DNA from: CAZTUH01 sp964616175
GTDB lineage: Bacteria > Pseudomonadota > Gammaproteobacteria > Burkholderiales > Burkholderiaceae_B
DNA: 64,000 nt
Assembly (NCBI GenBank): GCA_964616175.1
Contig: CAZTUH010000003.1
Location: forward strand, 1-64,000
Direction of reading: 5' to 3'
In this document: positions 17,024 to 26,584 of the stretch, one piece after another
Layout of the letters: every line of letters begins with the position of its first letter
Position numbering within the stretch: the stretch's first letter is position 1
Notes under the pieces: generated by a model
What the model was told of the DNA's origin: nothing
Database searches by the model: none
The model's input: only the letters and a program-made list of their open reading frames with translations
Translations under genes and position numbers: made by a program

Positions 17024-19714
17024 ATGATTTCTTTTTTAAAAAACTTATTCTCTAGTCGGAATAATCGACTAATTGAAAAATACCAGAATTTAGTATTTCA
17101 CATAAACAATTTTGAATCATCTATATCCTTGCTTTCAGATGAGCAGTTACGGAATAAAACAAATGAGTTTCGCTTGAAATATGCGAAAGGAATTTCTCTG
17201 AATAATCTACTTCCAGAAGCATTTTCTGTTGTTAGAGAAGCAAGCAAGAGAGTCTTTAAAATGAGGCATTTTGATGTTCAGCTTATTGGAGGTATTGCAC
17301 TTCACAATGGGAAAATAGCTGAGATGAAAACTGGCGAGGGAAAAACTCTTATGGCTACTCTTTCTGCATATCTAAATGCTCTTTCCAATCAAGGGGTTCA
17401 TATAGTCACTGTAAATGATTATCTTGCATATCGCGATTCGCAATGGATGGGAAAATTATACAATTTCCTTGGGATGAATGTAGGCGTAATTATGTCAAAT
17501 CAGGAAATTCATGAGAAAAAAATTGCATATAATGCAGATATTACCTATGGAACAAATAACGAATTTTGTTTTGACTATCTGCGGGACAATATGGAATACC
17601 GAACTGAAGATCGTCGTCAGAGGGTGCCGTTAGCTTATGCAATACTTGATGAAATTGATTCAATTCTTATTGATGAAGCGAGAACTCCATTAATTATTTC
17701 CGGTGAGTCCGAAGATCAAACTGAATTATACAGTTCTGTCAACAAAGTTTCGCCATTGCTTTCCCAAATGTTATCAGAGCCAAAACCAAATGAGCCAGAA
17801 CCTGCAGGAGACTTCTGGATAGATGAAAAAAATCAGCAAATTCACTTATCTGAAGCTGGCCATGAGAATGCAGAGAAAATCTTGAAACAAATGGGATTTT
17901 TGCCAAAAGGAGAATCCTTATACGATTCGAAACATATTAATCTAATGCATCATTTAGCAATGTCATTGCGAGCTCACAATCTGTTTTTTCGTGATAAACA
18001 GTATATTGTTCAGAACGGTAATATCGTTATTGTAGATGAATTTACTGGTCGTTTAATGATTGGACGAAGGTGGTCTGATGGTTTACATCAAGCTGTTGAA
18101 GCAAAGGAAGGAGTAAAGATTAATCATGAGAATCGGACACTTGCGTCTATTACATTTCAGAATTATTTTCGAATGTATAAAAATTTATCTGGGATGACAG
18201 GAACAGCAAATACTGAAGCTTATGAATTTCAGGATATTTATGGACTTGAAACAGTAATAATTCCTACAAATAAAAAGATGATTCGAAATGATCAAAATGA
18301 TCAGATTTTTAAGACCAACAAAGAAAAATATGAAGCAATCCTAAATGATGTGCAAGATTGTTACAATGTAGGACAACCTGTCTTAGTTGGAACAACAAAT
18401 ATAGAGACTTCAGAATTTTTATCTAAACTTTTTACAAAGAGAAAATTGCCTCATCAGATTCTGAATGCAAAGCACCATGCTCATGAAGCTTCAATAATTG
18501 CAGAAGCAGGCAAACCTGGAAGTATTACAATTGCAACAAACATGGCTGGGCGAGGAACAGATATTGTGCTTGGTGGAAATATCGAAAAACTGATTGAGCA
18601 AATCAACTCATCGGATTCTCTGGATCAGAATGAGAAATCGAAAAAGATACGTGCTCTCTTTTTAGATTGGACTGTTTCAAATGAAAAAGTTAAATCAGCT
18701 GGAGGACTGCGAATAATTGGAACAGAACGGCATGAATCTCGCCGGATTGACAACCAGTTGCGGGGAAGATCTGGAAGACAAGGCGATCCAGGATCCTCGA
18801 GATTTTACCTATCTTTAGAAGATCCACTAATGAGAATTTTTTCAGGAGACAAACTTCGCTCTATTATGAATCGACTAAATTTGCCTGATGGAGAAGCAAT
18901 AGAATCCACAATGGTAAATCGTGCTATTGAAAACGCACAGCGAAAAGTTGAGAGTCGAAATTTTGATGCAAGGAAGCAATTGTTGGAATATGATGATGTA
19001 TCAAATAATCAGAGATTGGTTTTATATGAACAAAGAAACAAAATTTTAGAATCTAAAAGTATCACAAGTGAATTTATAAAAAATTTATGCAATTCCATTT
19101 TGATGGATTTTTTTAGTCCATATGAGAAATTGAGTCCAATCGAGATAAAAGGAAAATTTTTAGAGATTCAAGAAAATTTGAGGTTAGAATTAAACATTCT
19201 ACTTCTTTCAAAAGAAGAAATATATAATGATAGCCAGAATATAACACACATCGAACTACTAGAAAAAACTAGCAAAAAAGCAGAAAAAACATGTTTAGAA
19301 AAATCAAGAAGAATTGGAAAAGATCGATGGTCTTCAATGATTCGCACAATTTTTTTACAGTCTATAGACTTTTATTGGCATGAACATTTATCGTCCTTAG
19401 ATTATTTGCGGCAAGGAATTTATTTGCGAAGCTATGCACAAAAGAATCCTAAACAAGAATATAAGCGAGATGCTTTTGAACTATTTTCAAGTATGTTGAA
19501 TAATATAAAGAAAAGTGTGGTTAAGCATTTAATGATTATGGAATGTCCAATAAGTGGACAGACCTTTCATCCGAAACTAGGAAAGAACTATATTCGTTCT
19601 GAAACTGGTAAATATAATTCTTCTTCAATGGCAATCCAGAAAATAGGAAGAAATAAACTTTGTCCTTGTGGTAGTGGAAAGAAATTTAAACATTGTCATG
19701 GAGCATTAAGTTAA
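17024..19714 (+). CDS. secA: Preprotein translocase ATPase SecA
   Basis: SecA drives secretory proteins through the SecYEG channel. The 896-residue protein is full length (E. coli 901). Walker A MKTGEGKTL is near residue 102, Walker B LDEIDSILIDEARTPL near 208, GTNNEFCFDYLRDNM near 176, and the helicase blocks TNMAGRGTDIVLGG and ERHESRRIDNQLRGRSGRQGD near 505 and 567. The C-terminal zinc-binding tail CPCGSGKKFKHCHG, used for SecB and lipid contact, is intact. It is probably transcribed alone, with a hairpin terminator after the stop. Confidence 0.97.
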   Translation: MISFLKNLFSSRNNRLIEKYQNLVFHINNFESSISLLSDEQLRNKTNEFRLKYAKGISLNNLLPEAFSVVREASKRVFKMRHFDVQLIGGIALHNGKIAEMKTGEGKTLMATLSAYLNALSNQGVHIVTVNDYLAYRDSQWMGKLYNFLGMNVGVIMSNQEIHEKKIAYNADITYGTNNEFCFDYLRDNMEYRTEDRRQRVPLAYAILDEIDSILIDEARTPLIISGESEDQTELYSSVNKVSPLLSQMLSEPKPNEPEPAGDFWIDEKNQQIHLSEAGHENAEKILKQMGFLPKGESLYDSKHINLMHHLAMSLRAHNLFFRDKQYIVQNGNIVIVDEFTGRLMIGRRWSDGLHQAVEAKEGVKINHENRTLASITFQNYFRMYKNLSGMTGTANTEAYEFQDIYGLETVIIPTNKKMIRNDQNDQIFKTNKEKYEAILNDVQDCYNVGQPVLVGTTNIETSEFLSKLFTKRKLPHQILNAKHHAHEASIIAEAGKPGSITIATNMAGRGTDIVLGGNIEKLIEQINSSDSLDQNEKSKKIRALFLDWTVSNEKVKSAGGLRIIGTERHESRRIDNQLRGRSGRQGDPGSSRFYLSLEDPLMRIFSGDKLRSIMNRLNLPDGEAIESTMVNRAIENAQRKVESRNFDARKQLLEYDDVSNNQRLVLYEQRNKILESKSITSEFIKNLCNSILMDFFSPYEKLSPIEIKGKFLEIQENLRLELNILLLSKEEIYNDSQNITHIELLEKTSKKAEKTCLEKSRRIGKDRWSSMIRTIFLQSIDFYWHEHLSSLDYLRQGIYLRSYAQKNPKQEYKRDAFELFSSMLNNIKKSVVKHLMIMECPISGQTFHPKLGKNYIRSETGKYNSSSMAIQKIGRNKLCPCGSGKKFKHCHGALS

Positions 19715-19743
19715 ATAAGGAACTTTCGTATGGAAGGAAAAAC

Positions 19744-19767
19744 AAAACCTAGATTTTGGAAGGTTTT
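19744..19767 (+). terminator. Probable secA terminator
   Basis: AAAACCT at 19744-19750 pairs with AGGTTTT at 19761-19767 (7 bp, 10-nt loop) about 30 nt after the secA stop. The downstream arm ends in four T and is followed by an alternating TA tract and not by a long T run. Confidence 0.42.
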
Positions 19768-19812
19768 ATATATATATTATATATGTAAGTTTAGCAAGTA
19801 TATATTCAAATT

Positions 19813-19840
19813 TTGAATTTTTAATCTTGTTTTGTATGAC
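19813..19840 (+). promoter_or_regulatory. Possible pyk promoter
   Basis: TTGAAT at 19813-19818 and TATGAC at 19835-19840, 16 nt apart, about 50 nt upstream of the pyk start. Each box matches four or more consensus positions, but such matches arise easily in AT-rich DNA. Confidence 0.28.
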
Positions 19841-19890
19841 TATTCACAACAATAAAACTTTCTTTTGATTACATAAAAGAGGCAATTATT

Positions 19891-21333
19891 TTGGTTAAAT
19901 ATCGACGCACTAAGATTGTTGCAACATTAGGTCCATCAACATCTGATAAAAAAGTTATTGAACAGCTTGTTCTATCTGGAGTAGATGTGTTTCGATTGAA
20001 TTTTTCACATGGTTTTATGAAGGATCATCGAGATAAAACTTATCTCGTCCGTGATATTGCTTCTCGATTAGGACGCTCAGTTGCAATCATGGGAGATTTA
20101 CAAGGACCTAAGATACGAATAACTGGCTTCAAGGAAAAGGAAATTTCCTTGAAGCCAGGAGATGATTTTATCTTGTCTTGCAATTTTTCTAGCGAGTTAG
20201 GAAGCACAAAAAGTGTTGGCGTAGATTACCCGGACCTTATAACGGATTGCAAAATAGGAGATAATCTAATTTTAGATGATGGTCGGGTAGAATTAATAGT
20301 TGAAAAAATATATAAGAATAACATCCATACAAGAGTGTTAGTAGGAGGTATTTTATCAAGCAATAAAGGTATTAATCGCAGAGGTGGGGGATTATCAGCC
20401 CCTAGCCTTACTGAAAAGGATCTTAAAGACATTAGTCTTTCAGCAGAGCTTAACCTTGATTATCTTGCTGTTTCCTTTTTGAGATACTCAACTGATGTTG
20501 AGAATGTACGAACTTTAGTTAGATCTACTGGGAGCCATGCCTGGATTATAGTAAAAATAGAAAGGGCAGAAGCAGTTATAAATGATGAATCTCTCGACTC
20601 TTTGATTCAAGCAAGTGATGGTGTAATGGTAGCTCGAGGGGATTTAGGGGTAGAAATCGGTGATGCTGAACTGGTAGGAATCCAAAAGCGCATTATACGC
20701 CGTGCCCGGACTTTTAACAAAGCAGTAATTACTGCAACACAAATGATGGAATCCATGATTTTAAATTCCATGCCAACTAGAGCAGAAGTATCTGATGTAG
20801 CTAATGCTGTCTTAGATTGTACTGATGCTGTGATGCTCTCAGCTGAAACTGCATCTGGAAAATATCCAGTAGAAGCTGTAAAAGCAATGTCAAGGATCTG
20901 CATAGGAGCAGAAAAACATCCAACAGTAACTAACTCTCAACATAGATTGGGAGAGATGTTCGAACGATGTGACGAAACAATAGCTCTATCTGCTATGTAT
21001 GCAGCCAATCATTTTCCTGGAATTAAAGCTATCATTAGTTTGACTGAAAGCGGAAGAACTCCATTAATTATGTCTCGCATTCGTTCTGGAATACCTATTT
21101 ATTCGTATAGTCAACATCAGGAAACTTTGAATCGTGTAGCGTTGTTTAGAGGTGTCAATCCACTATCATTCGATGCTTTGAAATATCCTGCTGATGAAAT
21201 GCATGATGCAGCAATTGAACGACTAAAGATGCTTAATCTTATTGAACAAGGAGATTGGATTGTTTTAGTTCGAGGTAATTTAGTATGCAACACAGGTGGG
21301 ACTAACTCTCTTCGGATATTACAGGTCAAATAA
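19891..21333 (+). CDS. pyk: Pyruvate kinase
   Basis: Converts phosphoenolpyruvate and ADP to pyruvate and ATP. The 480-residue protein starts with the family motif RRTKIVATLGPST. DVFRLNFSHG lies near residue 31, GDLQGPKIRI near 68, the catalytic IVKIERAEAVIN near 221, MVARGDLGVEI near 246, and ITATQMMESMI (pyruvate kinase signature region) near 281. The start is TTG at 19891 with AGAGG upstream at 19878-19882; the protein then begins three residues before the first motif, as expected. A perfect 15-bp inverted repeat lies within the coding sequence at 20123-20158. Confidence 0.96.
   Translation: MVKYRRTKIVATLGPSTSDKKVIEQLVLSGVDVFRLNFSHGFMKDHRDKTYLVRDIASRLGRSVAIMGDLQGPKIRITGFKEKEISLKPGDDFILSCNFSSELGSTKSVGVDYPDLITDCKIGDNLILDDGRVELIVEKIYKNNIHTRVLVGGILSSNKGINRRGGGLSAPSLTEKDLKDISLSAELNLDYLAVSFLRYSTDVENVRTLVRSTGSHAWIIVKIERAEAVINDESLDSLIQASDGVMVARGDLGVEIGDAELVGIQKRIIRRARTFNKAVITATQMMESMILNSMPTRAEVSDVANAVLDCTDAVMLSAETASGKYPVEAVKAMSRICIGAEKHPTVTNSQHRLGEMFERCDETIALSAMYAANHFPGIKAIISLTESGRTPLIMSRIRSGIPIYSYSQHQETLNRVALFRGVNPLSFDALKYPADEMHDAAIERLKMLNLIEQGDWIVLVRGNLVCNTGGTNSLRILQVK
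20123..20158 (+). repeat. Perfect 15-bp inverted repeat inside pyk
   Basis: CTGGCTTCAAGGAAA at 20123-20137 is the exact reverse complement of TTTCCTTGAAGCCAG at 20144-20158, with a 6-nt loop. It encodes the stretch TGFKEKEISLKPGD at the edge of the pyruvate kinase B domain. The GC-containing stem should form a stable mRNA hairpin inside a coding region. Confidence 0.9.
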
Positions 21334-21354
21334 TGCAGAACAAAAATTTCTGCA
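21334..21354. terminator. Hairpin between convergent pyk and plsC
   Basis: TGCAGAA at 21334-21340 pairs with TTCTGCA at 21348-21354 around a 7-nt A-rich loop, starting directly after the pyk stop codon and 33 nt from the end of plsC. There is no good T run on either side, so it may be a weak two-way terminator or a 3'-end protecting hairpin. Confidence 0.38.
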
Positions 21355-21386
21355 AATCCTAGCGATTATTTTTAAAATTGAATTAG

Positions 21387-22106
21387 CTACTTGTTAAGTA
21401 TAATTGATTGCATCTCGTTTTTCATCCATGTCTTTACTTCTTGATTTATCGTTTCTGGATCCATGTCTCTCGATTTGATAATTGGACCTATAGATAGAGT
21501 GATTGAACCTGGAGTTTTAGAAAAAGCTTTTTTTTTCCAGAAAGTACCTGAATTATGTACAACTGGAACTATAGGAATTCCTGTTTCAATTGCAAGAAAT
21601 GCAGCTCCTTTCTTGAAATCCCCAATCTTTTCCTCAGATTCCCTCTTCCCTTCGGGGAAGATAATTGGCCAAAATCCCTCTTCTATTTTTTTTGTACCAT
21701 ACTGGATAACTTTTTTAAAAGATTCTCTACCTTTCAAACGATTGATTGGTATCATTCTTAGCAAGAAAAGATTCCAACCAAAGAATGGAATCCAATTTAA
21801 TTCTTTCTTGTAGACATAACAGGCTTTGCAGGGAAATTTAGCTAAAAAGTATAATGTCTCCCAAGCTGATTGATGATTAGAAAGTATAATTTTTGGTCCT
21901 TCTGGAAAGTGATCTAACCCTTTAGTTTTATAGTCTATATTGCAGATTATTCTTACTCCCCATAATGCTAATCTAGGCCATATGGCTACAAGTTTTCGGT
22001 AATTATCTTTCGATAAAAATGGATATAAAAATATGCAAACAATTCCATGAGGTATTACTGTGATAGATAAGAATATTGCATATAAGATTGAACGAGTAAA
22101 AATCAT
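21387..22106 (-). CDS. plsC: 1-acyl-glycerol-3-phosphate acyltransferase
   Basis: PlsC acylates lysophosphatidic acid to phosphatidic acid at the inner membrane. The 239-residue protein has an N-terminal membrane helix (about 5-30). The acyltransferase motif is NHQSAWE near residue 77; here the usual HX4D reads HX4E, which I recall as common in betaproteobacterial PlsC. The substrate-binding motif is FPEGKRES, in place of the usual FPEGTR. ATG at 22106 was chosen because it lies 1 nt after the gmhB stop and has GAGAGAAAG upstream; an ATG at 22163 would overlap gmhB by 56 nt. It is last in the glyQ-glyS-gmhB-plsC run. Confidence 0.92.
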   Translation of the reverse strand: MIFTRSILYAIFLSITVIPHGIVCIFLYPFLSKDNYRKLVAIWPRLALWGVRIICNIDYKTKGLDHFPEGPKIILSNHQSAWETLYFLAKFPCKACYVYKKELNWIPFFGWNLFLLRMIPINRLKGRESFKKVIQYGTKKIEEGFWPIIFPEGKRESEEKIGDFKKGAAFLAIETGIPIVPVVHNSGTFWKKKAFSKTPGSITLSIGPIIKSRDMDPETINQEVKTWMKNEMQSIILNK

Positions 22107-22107
22107 T

Positions 22108-22677
22108 CTAGTCTTTCTCTCTATTTTCTGAATTTTTGTAACAAAGAAAAAAATCTGCAACATTAGATAAGGATTTGAACACTAAAGTATTTTTTGGCAA
22201 ATTTCCTCTTTTTAATGTTTTATATCCATTCCCAGTAAGAACTAGAATTGTTCTACAAGCTGCAGATTCTGAAGCTTGCAAGTCACGCAATGAGTCTCCA
22301 ATAACAAACACATTGCTTTTAAGGTTTTCATAGTGAAAATAAGAGATTGCGTTATTTATCATTCCTGGAAATGGTTTTCGGCATTGGCAATAATCCTCAG
22401 GTTGATGGGGACAAAAGAAAATTTTGTCTATTTTTCCACCAAAAATAGCCAATTCTTCGTGCATTTTTTCATGAATTTTTTTGAGAACAGATAAGCGAAT
22501 AATTCCACGTGCTAGACCAGATTGATTAGTTGCAACTGCAATATTCCATCCTGATTTTGAAAGACGAGAAATTGATTCAAGACTTCCTGGTATAGGAATC
22601 CACTCTTCTGGATTTTTGATAAAGAATTTGCTATCTTGATTGATTACACCATCACGATCTAGAATCAAAAGACTCAT
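22108..22677 (-). CDS. gmhB: D-glycero-D-manno-heptose 1,7-bisphosphate phosphatase
   Basis: GmhB removes the 7-phosphate on the way to ADP-heptose for the lipopolysaccharide inner core. The 189-residue HAD-family protein opens with the nucleophile motif LILDRDGVIN (residues 3-12), followed by VATNQSGLARG near 49. The zinc-binding segment CPHQPEDYCQC near 93 is typical of GmhB, and the C-terminal IGDSLRDLQAS near 131 holds the metal-binding aspartates. It starts 2 nt after the glyS stop on the same strand. The fusion of tail-to-head spacing here suggests one transcript from glyQ to plsC. Confidence 0.92.
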   Translation of the reverse strand: MSLLILDRDGVINQDSKFFIKNPEEWIPIPGSLESISRLSKSGWNIAVATNQSGLARGIIRLSVLKKIHEKMHEELAIFGGKIDKIFFCPHQPEDYCQCRKPFPGMINNAISYFHYENLKSNVFVIGDSLRDLQASESAACRTILVLTGNGYKTLKRGNLPKNTLVFKSLSNVADFFLCYKNSENREKD

Positions 22678-22679
22678 AA

Positions 22680-24827
22680 TTAATTTATCTTCGAAAGGTT
22701 TGCAATAAGGTTTATACAGTTTCGAACTTGTAAAAGTAAAGCTAATCTATTGGTTCTAAGTGAATGATTCTCTGAAATTATAAGAACATTTTGGAAAAAA
22801 GCTTCAACTGGTTCATTTAATTCAAAAAGAAGTTTTAAACTAGAGAAGAAATTTCTAGAATTGTATTCATGCAGAATTTTCAAAAATAAAGAACTAGTTA
22901 TTTCAGCTAATTCAATTTCTTCCTTTTTTTGAAAAAATTTTTTTTCTAAAAGATATGTTTTATTTCCCATTTTTCTGAGCAAATTTTCAATTCTCTTATT
23001 TGTTGCTATTATTTTCCCTGATTCAGGCAAAAGTGTAAATTGCATAAGAGCCTGAATGCGTGGAACAACTTGATTCAAAGGAGGAAATAACGAAATTACA
23101 GAATCAATGAATTTATATTCAAACTTAGCAATCAATTTGTAACGATAACGATCATAGATAAAATCTCGTATTTCTCTTAAGGAATTTGGCTGAATCAAAT
23201 TTTCTTGGAATGTGGAAAAAGTTTTCCTGAGTAAGGAATTTATGGAGAGGGAATCATTTGCATTAACTTTCAACCATCCCCATGTATCCAATTTTTCAAA
23301 GATATCAATTAATCCAAGAGCTGCTCTCCTTAGACCAAATGGATCTCCTTCTCCAGAAGGATTTAAACCTATACCCCATATTCCTACAAGACTTTCTAAT
23401 CGATTCGAAATGAAAAGAGAAATAGATGCAATTGATTTTTCGTTAGAAAGATTCCCCTGATAATTGATAGCATATTGACCCTCAAGAGCTTTAATAACCC
23501 AGTCTGGTTCATTGTTACATTTGGCATAATGTGCACCCATTATTCCCTGTAAATCGGGAAACTCTATGACTAAATGTGAGACAAGATCTGCTTTAGAAAG
23601 TTTAGCTGCCCGATCTGATTTTTCTACGTCTAAACCAAAACAATTTGTAACATACCGCGAAATAGATCGAATGCGCTCAGTTCGAGCATATTGGGATCCT
23701 AACTTATTGTGATAAATAACTGAATTTAATTTTTGAATTTGATCCTCTAATTTTACTTTCAGATCTAAGTCATAAAAAAATTTTGCATCAAATAGTCTTG
23801 AATGAAGAACACGTTGATTTCCAGAAATAATATTGCATGAATCGCTCGTTTGAATATTACCTACAATAAGGAAATGATTTATGAGCTTTCCATTGCTAAT
23901 ATCAAAAAGAGGAAAATATTTTTGTTTTGATCGCATGTTCAAAATTAGGCATTCTTGAGGAATTCCTAAAAATTTTGCATCAAATTTTCCTGCATAAACC
24001 ACTGGATATTCAACAAGTCCAGTTACTTCATCTAGCAAATCTTGCAATTCAGACTCTGATCCAATAGTTGCGTCAAGCTTATTTGCTGATTCTTTTAATT
24101 GTTCTAGAATCATTTTTCGGCGCAGTTCAAAAGAAACAATAACAGATCCCTCTTCCGACAATACATATTCGTAATCTTTAGCATTATCTAATTGAATTGG
24201 TCCTTCACTCATGAATCTATGTCCTAATGTTTCCCGACCTGATTTCAATCCTAAAATCGTTAAAGGGATAACTTTCTTTCCAAAAAGTACCAAAAGGCGA
24301 TGTACTGGGCGAATAAATTTAACAGTGGTATATCCATCTTTCAGTTGATACTGCATGAATTTTGAGATGGGAAGATTTTTAATAGAATCATCTATTAATT
24401 CTTGTAAAATTGAAGATAGAGAATATCCTTTGAGTGATTGAGTAATCATCAGATATTCTTGATTTTTTTTAAATATCTTTTTTATAAAGATGTTTTGATG
24501 ATTTTCTTTTTCCTGTATTTTTGCAATTCTTTTCAAGAATACTGGAGTGTATTGACCTGCTTCGGTCATTCCAAATTTAAGAGGAATTAGATATTCTTGA
24601 AATGTTTCTGTGCTTGAAATTAAAACATGAGAAAATTTTGCTGCAAGCCTTCTTGGAGTAACAAAAAATTCCGTTTTAAATTTTTTTCCCTTTAATAGGA
24701 ACCCAAATTTATCTAAGGAATGCTCAAGATTTTTCGAAAAAGCAAATCCAAGCTGCTTTAAATTCTTTGGTGGTAATTCTTCAGTAAGAAGTTCGATAAG
24801 CAGAGAATCAGAATTAGTTAAATCCAT
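22680..24827 (-). CDS. glyS: Glycyl-tRNA synthetase, beta subunit
   Basis: The beta subunit of the bacterial (alpha2-beta2) glycyl-tRNA synthetase, involved in tRNA binding. The 715-residue protein begins SLLIELLTEELPPKNLKQL, the family's usual opening. FLEGVTPRR-like FFVTPRRLAAKF is near residue 55, HRFMSEGP near 205, MRSKQKYFPLF near 296, and GEGDPFGLRRAALG near 494. It is slightly longer than E. coli's 689. It starts 6 nt downstream of glyQ and is certainly cotranscribed with it. Confidence 0.96.
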   Translation of the reverse strand: MDLTNSDSLLIELLTEELPPKNLKQLGFAFSKNLEHSLDKFGFLLKGKKFKTEFFVTPRRLAAKFSHVLISSTETFQEYLIPLKFGMTEAGQYTPVFLKRIAKIQEKENHQNIFIKKIFKKNQEYLMITQSLKGYSLSSILQELIDDSIKNLPISKFMQYQLKDGYTTVKFIRPVHRLLVLFGKKVIPLTILGLKSGRETLGHRFMSEGPIQLDNAKDYEYVLSEEGSVIVSFELRRKMILEQLKESANKLDATIGSESELQDLLDEVTGLVEYPVVYAGKFDAKFLGIPQECLILNMRSKQKYFPLFDISNGKLINHFLIVGNIQTSDSCNIISGNQRVLHSRLFDAKFFYDLDLKVKLEDQIQKLNSVIYHNKLGSQYARTERIRSISRYVTNCFGLDVEKSDRAAKLSKADLVSHLVIEFPDLQGIMGAHYAKCNNEPDWVIKALEGQYAINYQGNLSNEKSIASISLFISNRLESLVGIWGIGLNPSGEGDPFGLRRAALGLIDIFEKLDTWGWLKVNANDSLSINSLLRKTFSTFQENLIQPNSLREIRDFIYDRYRYKLIAKFEYKFIDSVISLFPPLNQVVPRIQALMQFTLLPESGKIIATNKRIENLLRKMGNKTYLLEKKFFQKKEEIELAEITSSLFLKILHEYNSRNFFSSLKLLFELNEPVEAFFQNVLIISENHSLRTNRLALLLQVRNCINLIANLSKIN

Positions 24828-24833
24828 TTATTT

Positions 24834-25727
24834 TCAAGACTTATTATAAAAATTAGGAAAGTCAATATTTTTCCTACAGTTAAAGTAAATTTTTGCGATA
24901 GAACGAGACAAATCACGAATTCGTCCAATATAGAATGTTCTTTCAGTAATACTAATAACTCCACGTGCTTCTAGTAAGTTAAATATATGAGCTGCTTTCA
25001 AAACAGCTTCATATGCTGGGAAAATTAATGGAATCTGCACTAGATCTTTAGCTTCGTTTTCATAATCTTCAAACCGATTGAGTAAAGTCTCAGAAGATGT
25101 ATATTCAAAATTGTACTTAGATTGTTCAATTTCATTTTGCAAAAAAATATCACGATAGAAAATTGGATTCCCATTTTTATCTGTTGTCCAAACCAGATCA
25201 TAAACATTTTCTACATTCTGTAAATACATTGCTAATCTTTCCAATCCATATGTAATTTCTCCAGTAATAGGTTTGCAGTTAATTCCTCCAATTTGTTGGA
25301 AATAAGTAAACTGGGTAATTTCCATTCCATCTAACCAAACTTCCCAACCTATTCCCCATGAACCCAACGTTGGATTTTCCCAATTATCTTCGACAAAACG
25401 AATATCATGTTTCTTTAAATCAATTTCTAATTCTTTAAGGGAATTAAGATATAAGTTCACGATTTCAACTGGAGCCGGTTTAAGAATAACTTGATATTGA
25501 TAATAATGTTGTAAACGGTTAGGATTTTCTCCATACCGTCCATCTTTTGGACGACGGCAAGATTGAATATAAGAAGCATTCCAAGGTTCTGGTCCAATAG
25601 CACGAAAGAAGGTTCCAGGATGTGATGTAGCTGCCCCTACTTCAATATCAAGTGGGAACAACAAAAGGCACCCATGATCTATCCAGTAATTACTTATCCT
25701 AGAAATAATATGCTGAAAACTTTTCAT
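24834..25727 (-). CDS. glyQ: Glycyl-tRNA synthetase, alpha subunit
   Basis: The alpha subunit carries the class II catalytic core that makes glycyl-adenylate. The 297-residue protein shows YWIDHGCLLLFPLDIEVGA at the start, PWNASYIQSCRRPKDGRYGENPNRLQHYYQYQV near residue 48, DDIRFVEDNWENPTLGSWGIGWEVWLDGMEITQFTYFQQ-like sequence near 108, and TYGLERLAMYLQ near 158. It is first of a minus-strand run glyQ-glyS-gmhB-plsC. lnt, which precedes glyQ in some relatives, is not here. Confidence 0.97.
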   Translation of the reverse strand: MKSFQHIISRISNYWIDHGCLLLFPLDIEVGAATSHPGTFFRAIGPEPWNASYIQSCRRPKDGRYGENPNRLQHYYQYQVILKPAPVEIVNLYLNSLKELEIDLKKHDIRFVEDNWENPTLGSWGIGWEVWLDGMEITQFTYFQQIGGINCKPITGEITYGLERLAMYLQNVENVYDLVWTTDKNGNPIFYRDIFLQNEIEQSKYNFEYTSSETLLNRFEDYENEAKDLVQIPLIFPAYEAVLKAAHIFNLLEARGVISITERTFYIGRIRDLSRSIAKIYFNCRKNIDFPNFYNKS

Positions 25728-26023
25728 CTAATTCCATCTAATTTTATTAATAAATAATGTTAGTTTCATTGAAAATTTATGCTTATGAATCATTCTCCAT
25801 ATTTTTTCAAAAAATTCTAACTCTACTAGATTAATTAATTTATTAGAAAGCATTTTTTGCAAGTTTTCACATATTTCCAAAAGAAATAATAAAGTCCAAA
25901 AATCTAGAAGATCTGAAAATAATTAAATAACTGTAAGTAATTGATATCCTTCTATTTTTTGAAAAAACTCATTCGTGCTTTCAGAATGAAATTGTATTTC
26001 TAGTATTTTATATGCTATGAATT
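25728..26023. other. Gene-less spacer upstream of glyQ
   Basis: About 296 very AT-rich bases without a credible gene. It should contain the glyQ promoter on the minus strand and, near 25962-25989, the terminator of the folK transcript. Confidence 0.6.
25962..25989 (-). terminator. Probable folK-operon terminator
   Basis: On the minus strand TCATTC pairs with GAATGA (plus coordinates 25984-25989 with 25969-25974, 9-nt loop), then one G, then six T (plus 25962-25967). The hairpin lies about 35 nt after the folK stop, which fits a Rho-independent terminator. Confidence 0.5.
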
Positions 26024-26545
26024 TCAAGAGTTTTCGAGGAGATTTATTTTCTGGTCGAGACATTTTCTTAACAATGTTCTAATTTTTTTTCCTTCTGGAG
26101 GAATTTGCAATTCAGGACTAATATCCATCAAAGGAATCAATACAAAAGCTCTTTTGTACATCCGAGGATGGGGTAAACAAAGTTCTTCACTCTGAATTTC
26201 TAAATTTCCATACAAGAGAAGATCTAGGTCTAAAGTGCGTGGAGCATTCTTATAGGTTTTTGCAGTTCTTCCATATTGCTTTTCTAAATTCTTTAATTCA
26301 TTTAGAAGATCTATAGGTTGGAAATTTGTTTTCAATAATGCTACAGCATTAACAAAATTTTCTCCACGAGCTTGTATTGGAGAACTTTGATAAAAATTCG
26401 AGATTTTACAAACTTCAATCCGTTGGTTCATGGAAAGTTGTTTAAGAACTCCTCGCATTTTTCCAATGATTTTATCACCTAGGTTTGAACCAAGGCTAAT
26501 ATAGGTTGATATATTTTGGTATTGAAAGGCATTTACTCTGATCAT
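26024..26545 (-). CDS. folK: HPPK, 6-hydroxymethyl-dihydropterin pyrophosphokinase
   Basis: FolK transfers pyrophosphate from ATP to hydroxymethyl-dihydropterin in folate synthesis. The 173-residue protein shows ISLGSNLGD near residue 17, YQSSP near 48, FVNAV near 64, the ligand-binding core RTLDLDLLLYG near 103 and PHPRMYKRAFVLIPL near 125. It follows pcnB by 39 nt, an arrangement shared with Bordetella-type genomes. The gene is presumably the last of the hda-HAD-pcnB-folK transcript. Confidence 0.95.
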   Translation of the reverse strand: MIRVNAFQYQNISTYISLGSNLGDKIIGKMRGVLKQLSMNQRIEVCKISNFYQSSPIQARGENFVNAVALLKTNFQPIDLLNELKNLEKQYGRTAKTYKNAPRTLDLDLLLYGNLEIQSEELCLPHPRMYKRAFVLIPLMDISPELQIPPEGKKIRTLLRKCLDQKINLLENS

Positions 26546-26584
26546 TGTAAATTCTCTCCAATATATTACTCAAATAACTGTTGA

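Noticed and set aside
19761..19800. Alternating TA tract after secA as an origin or regulatory element
   Set aside because: Simple AT repeats are common in such DNA; no DnaA boxes or other signals are next to it.
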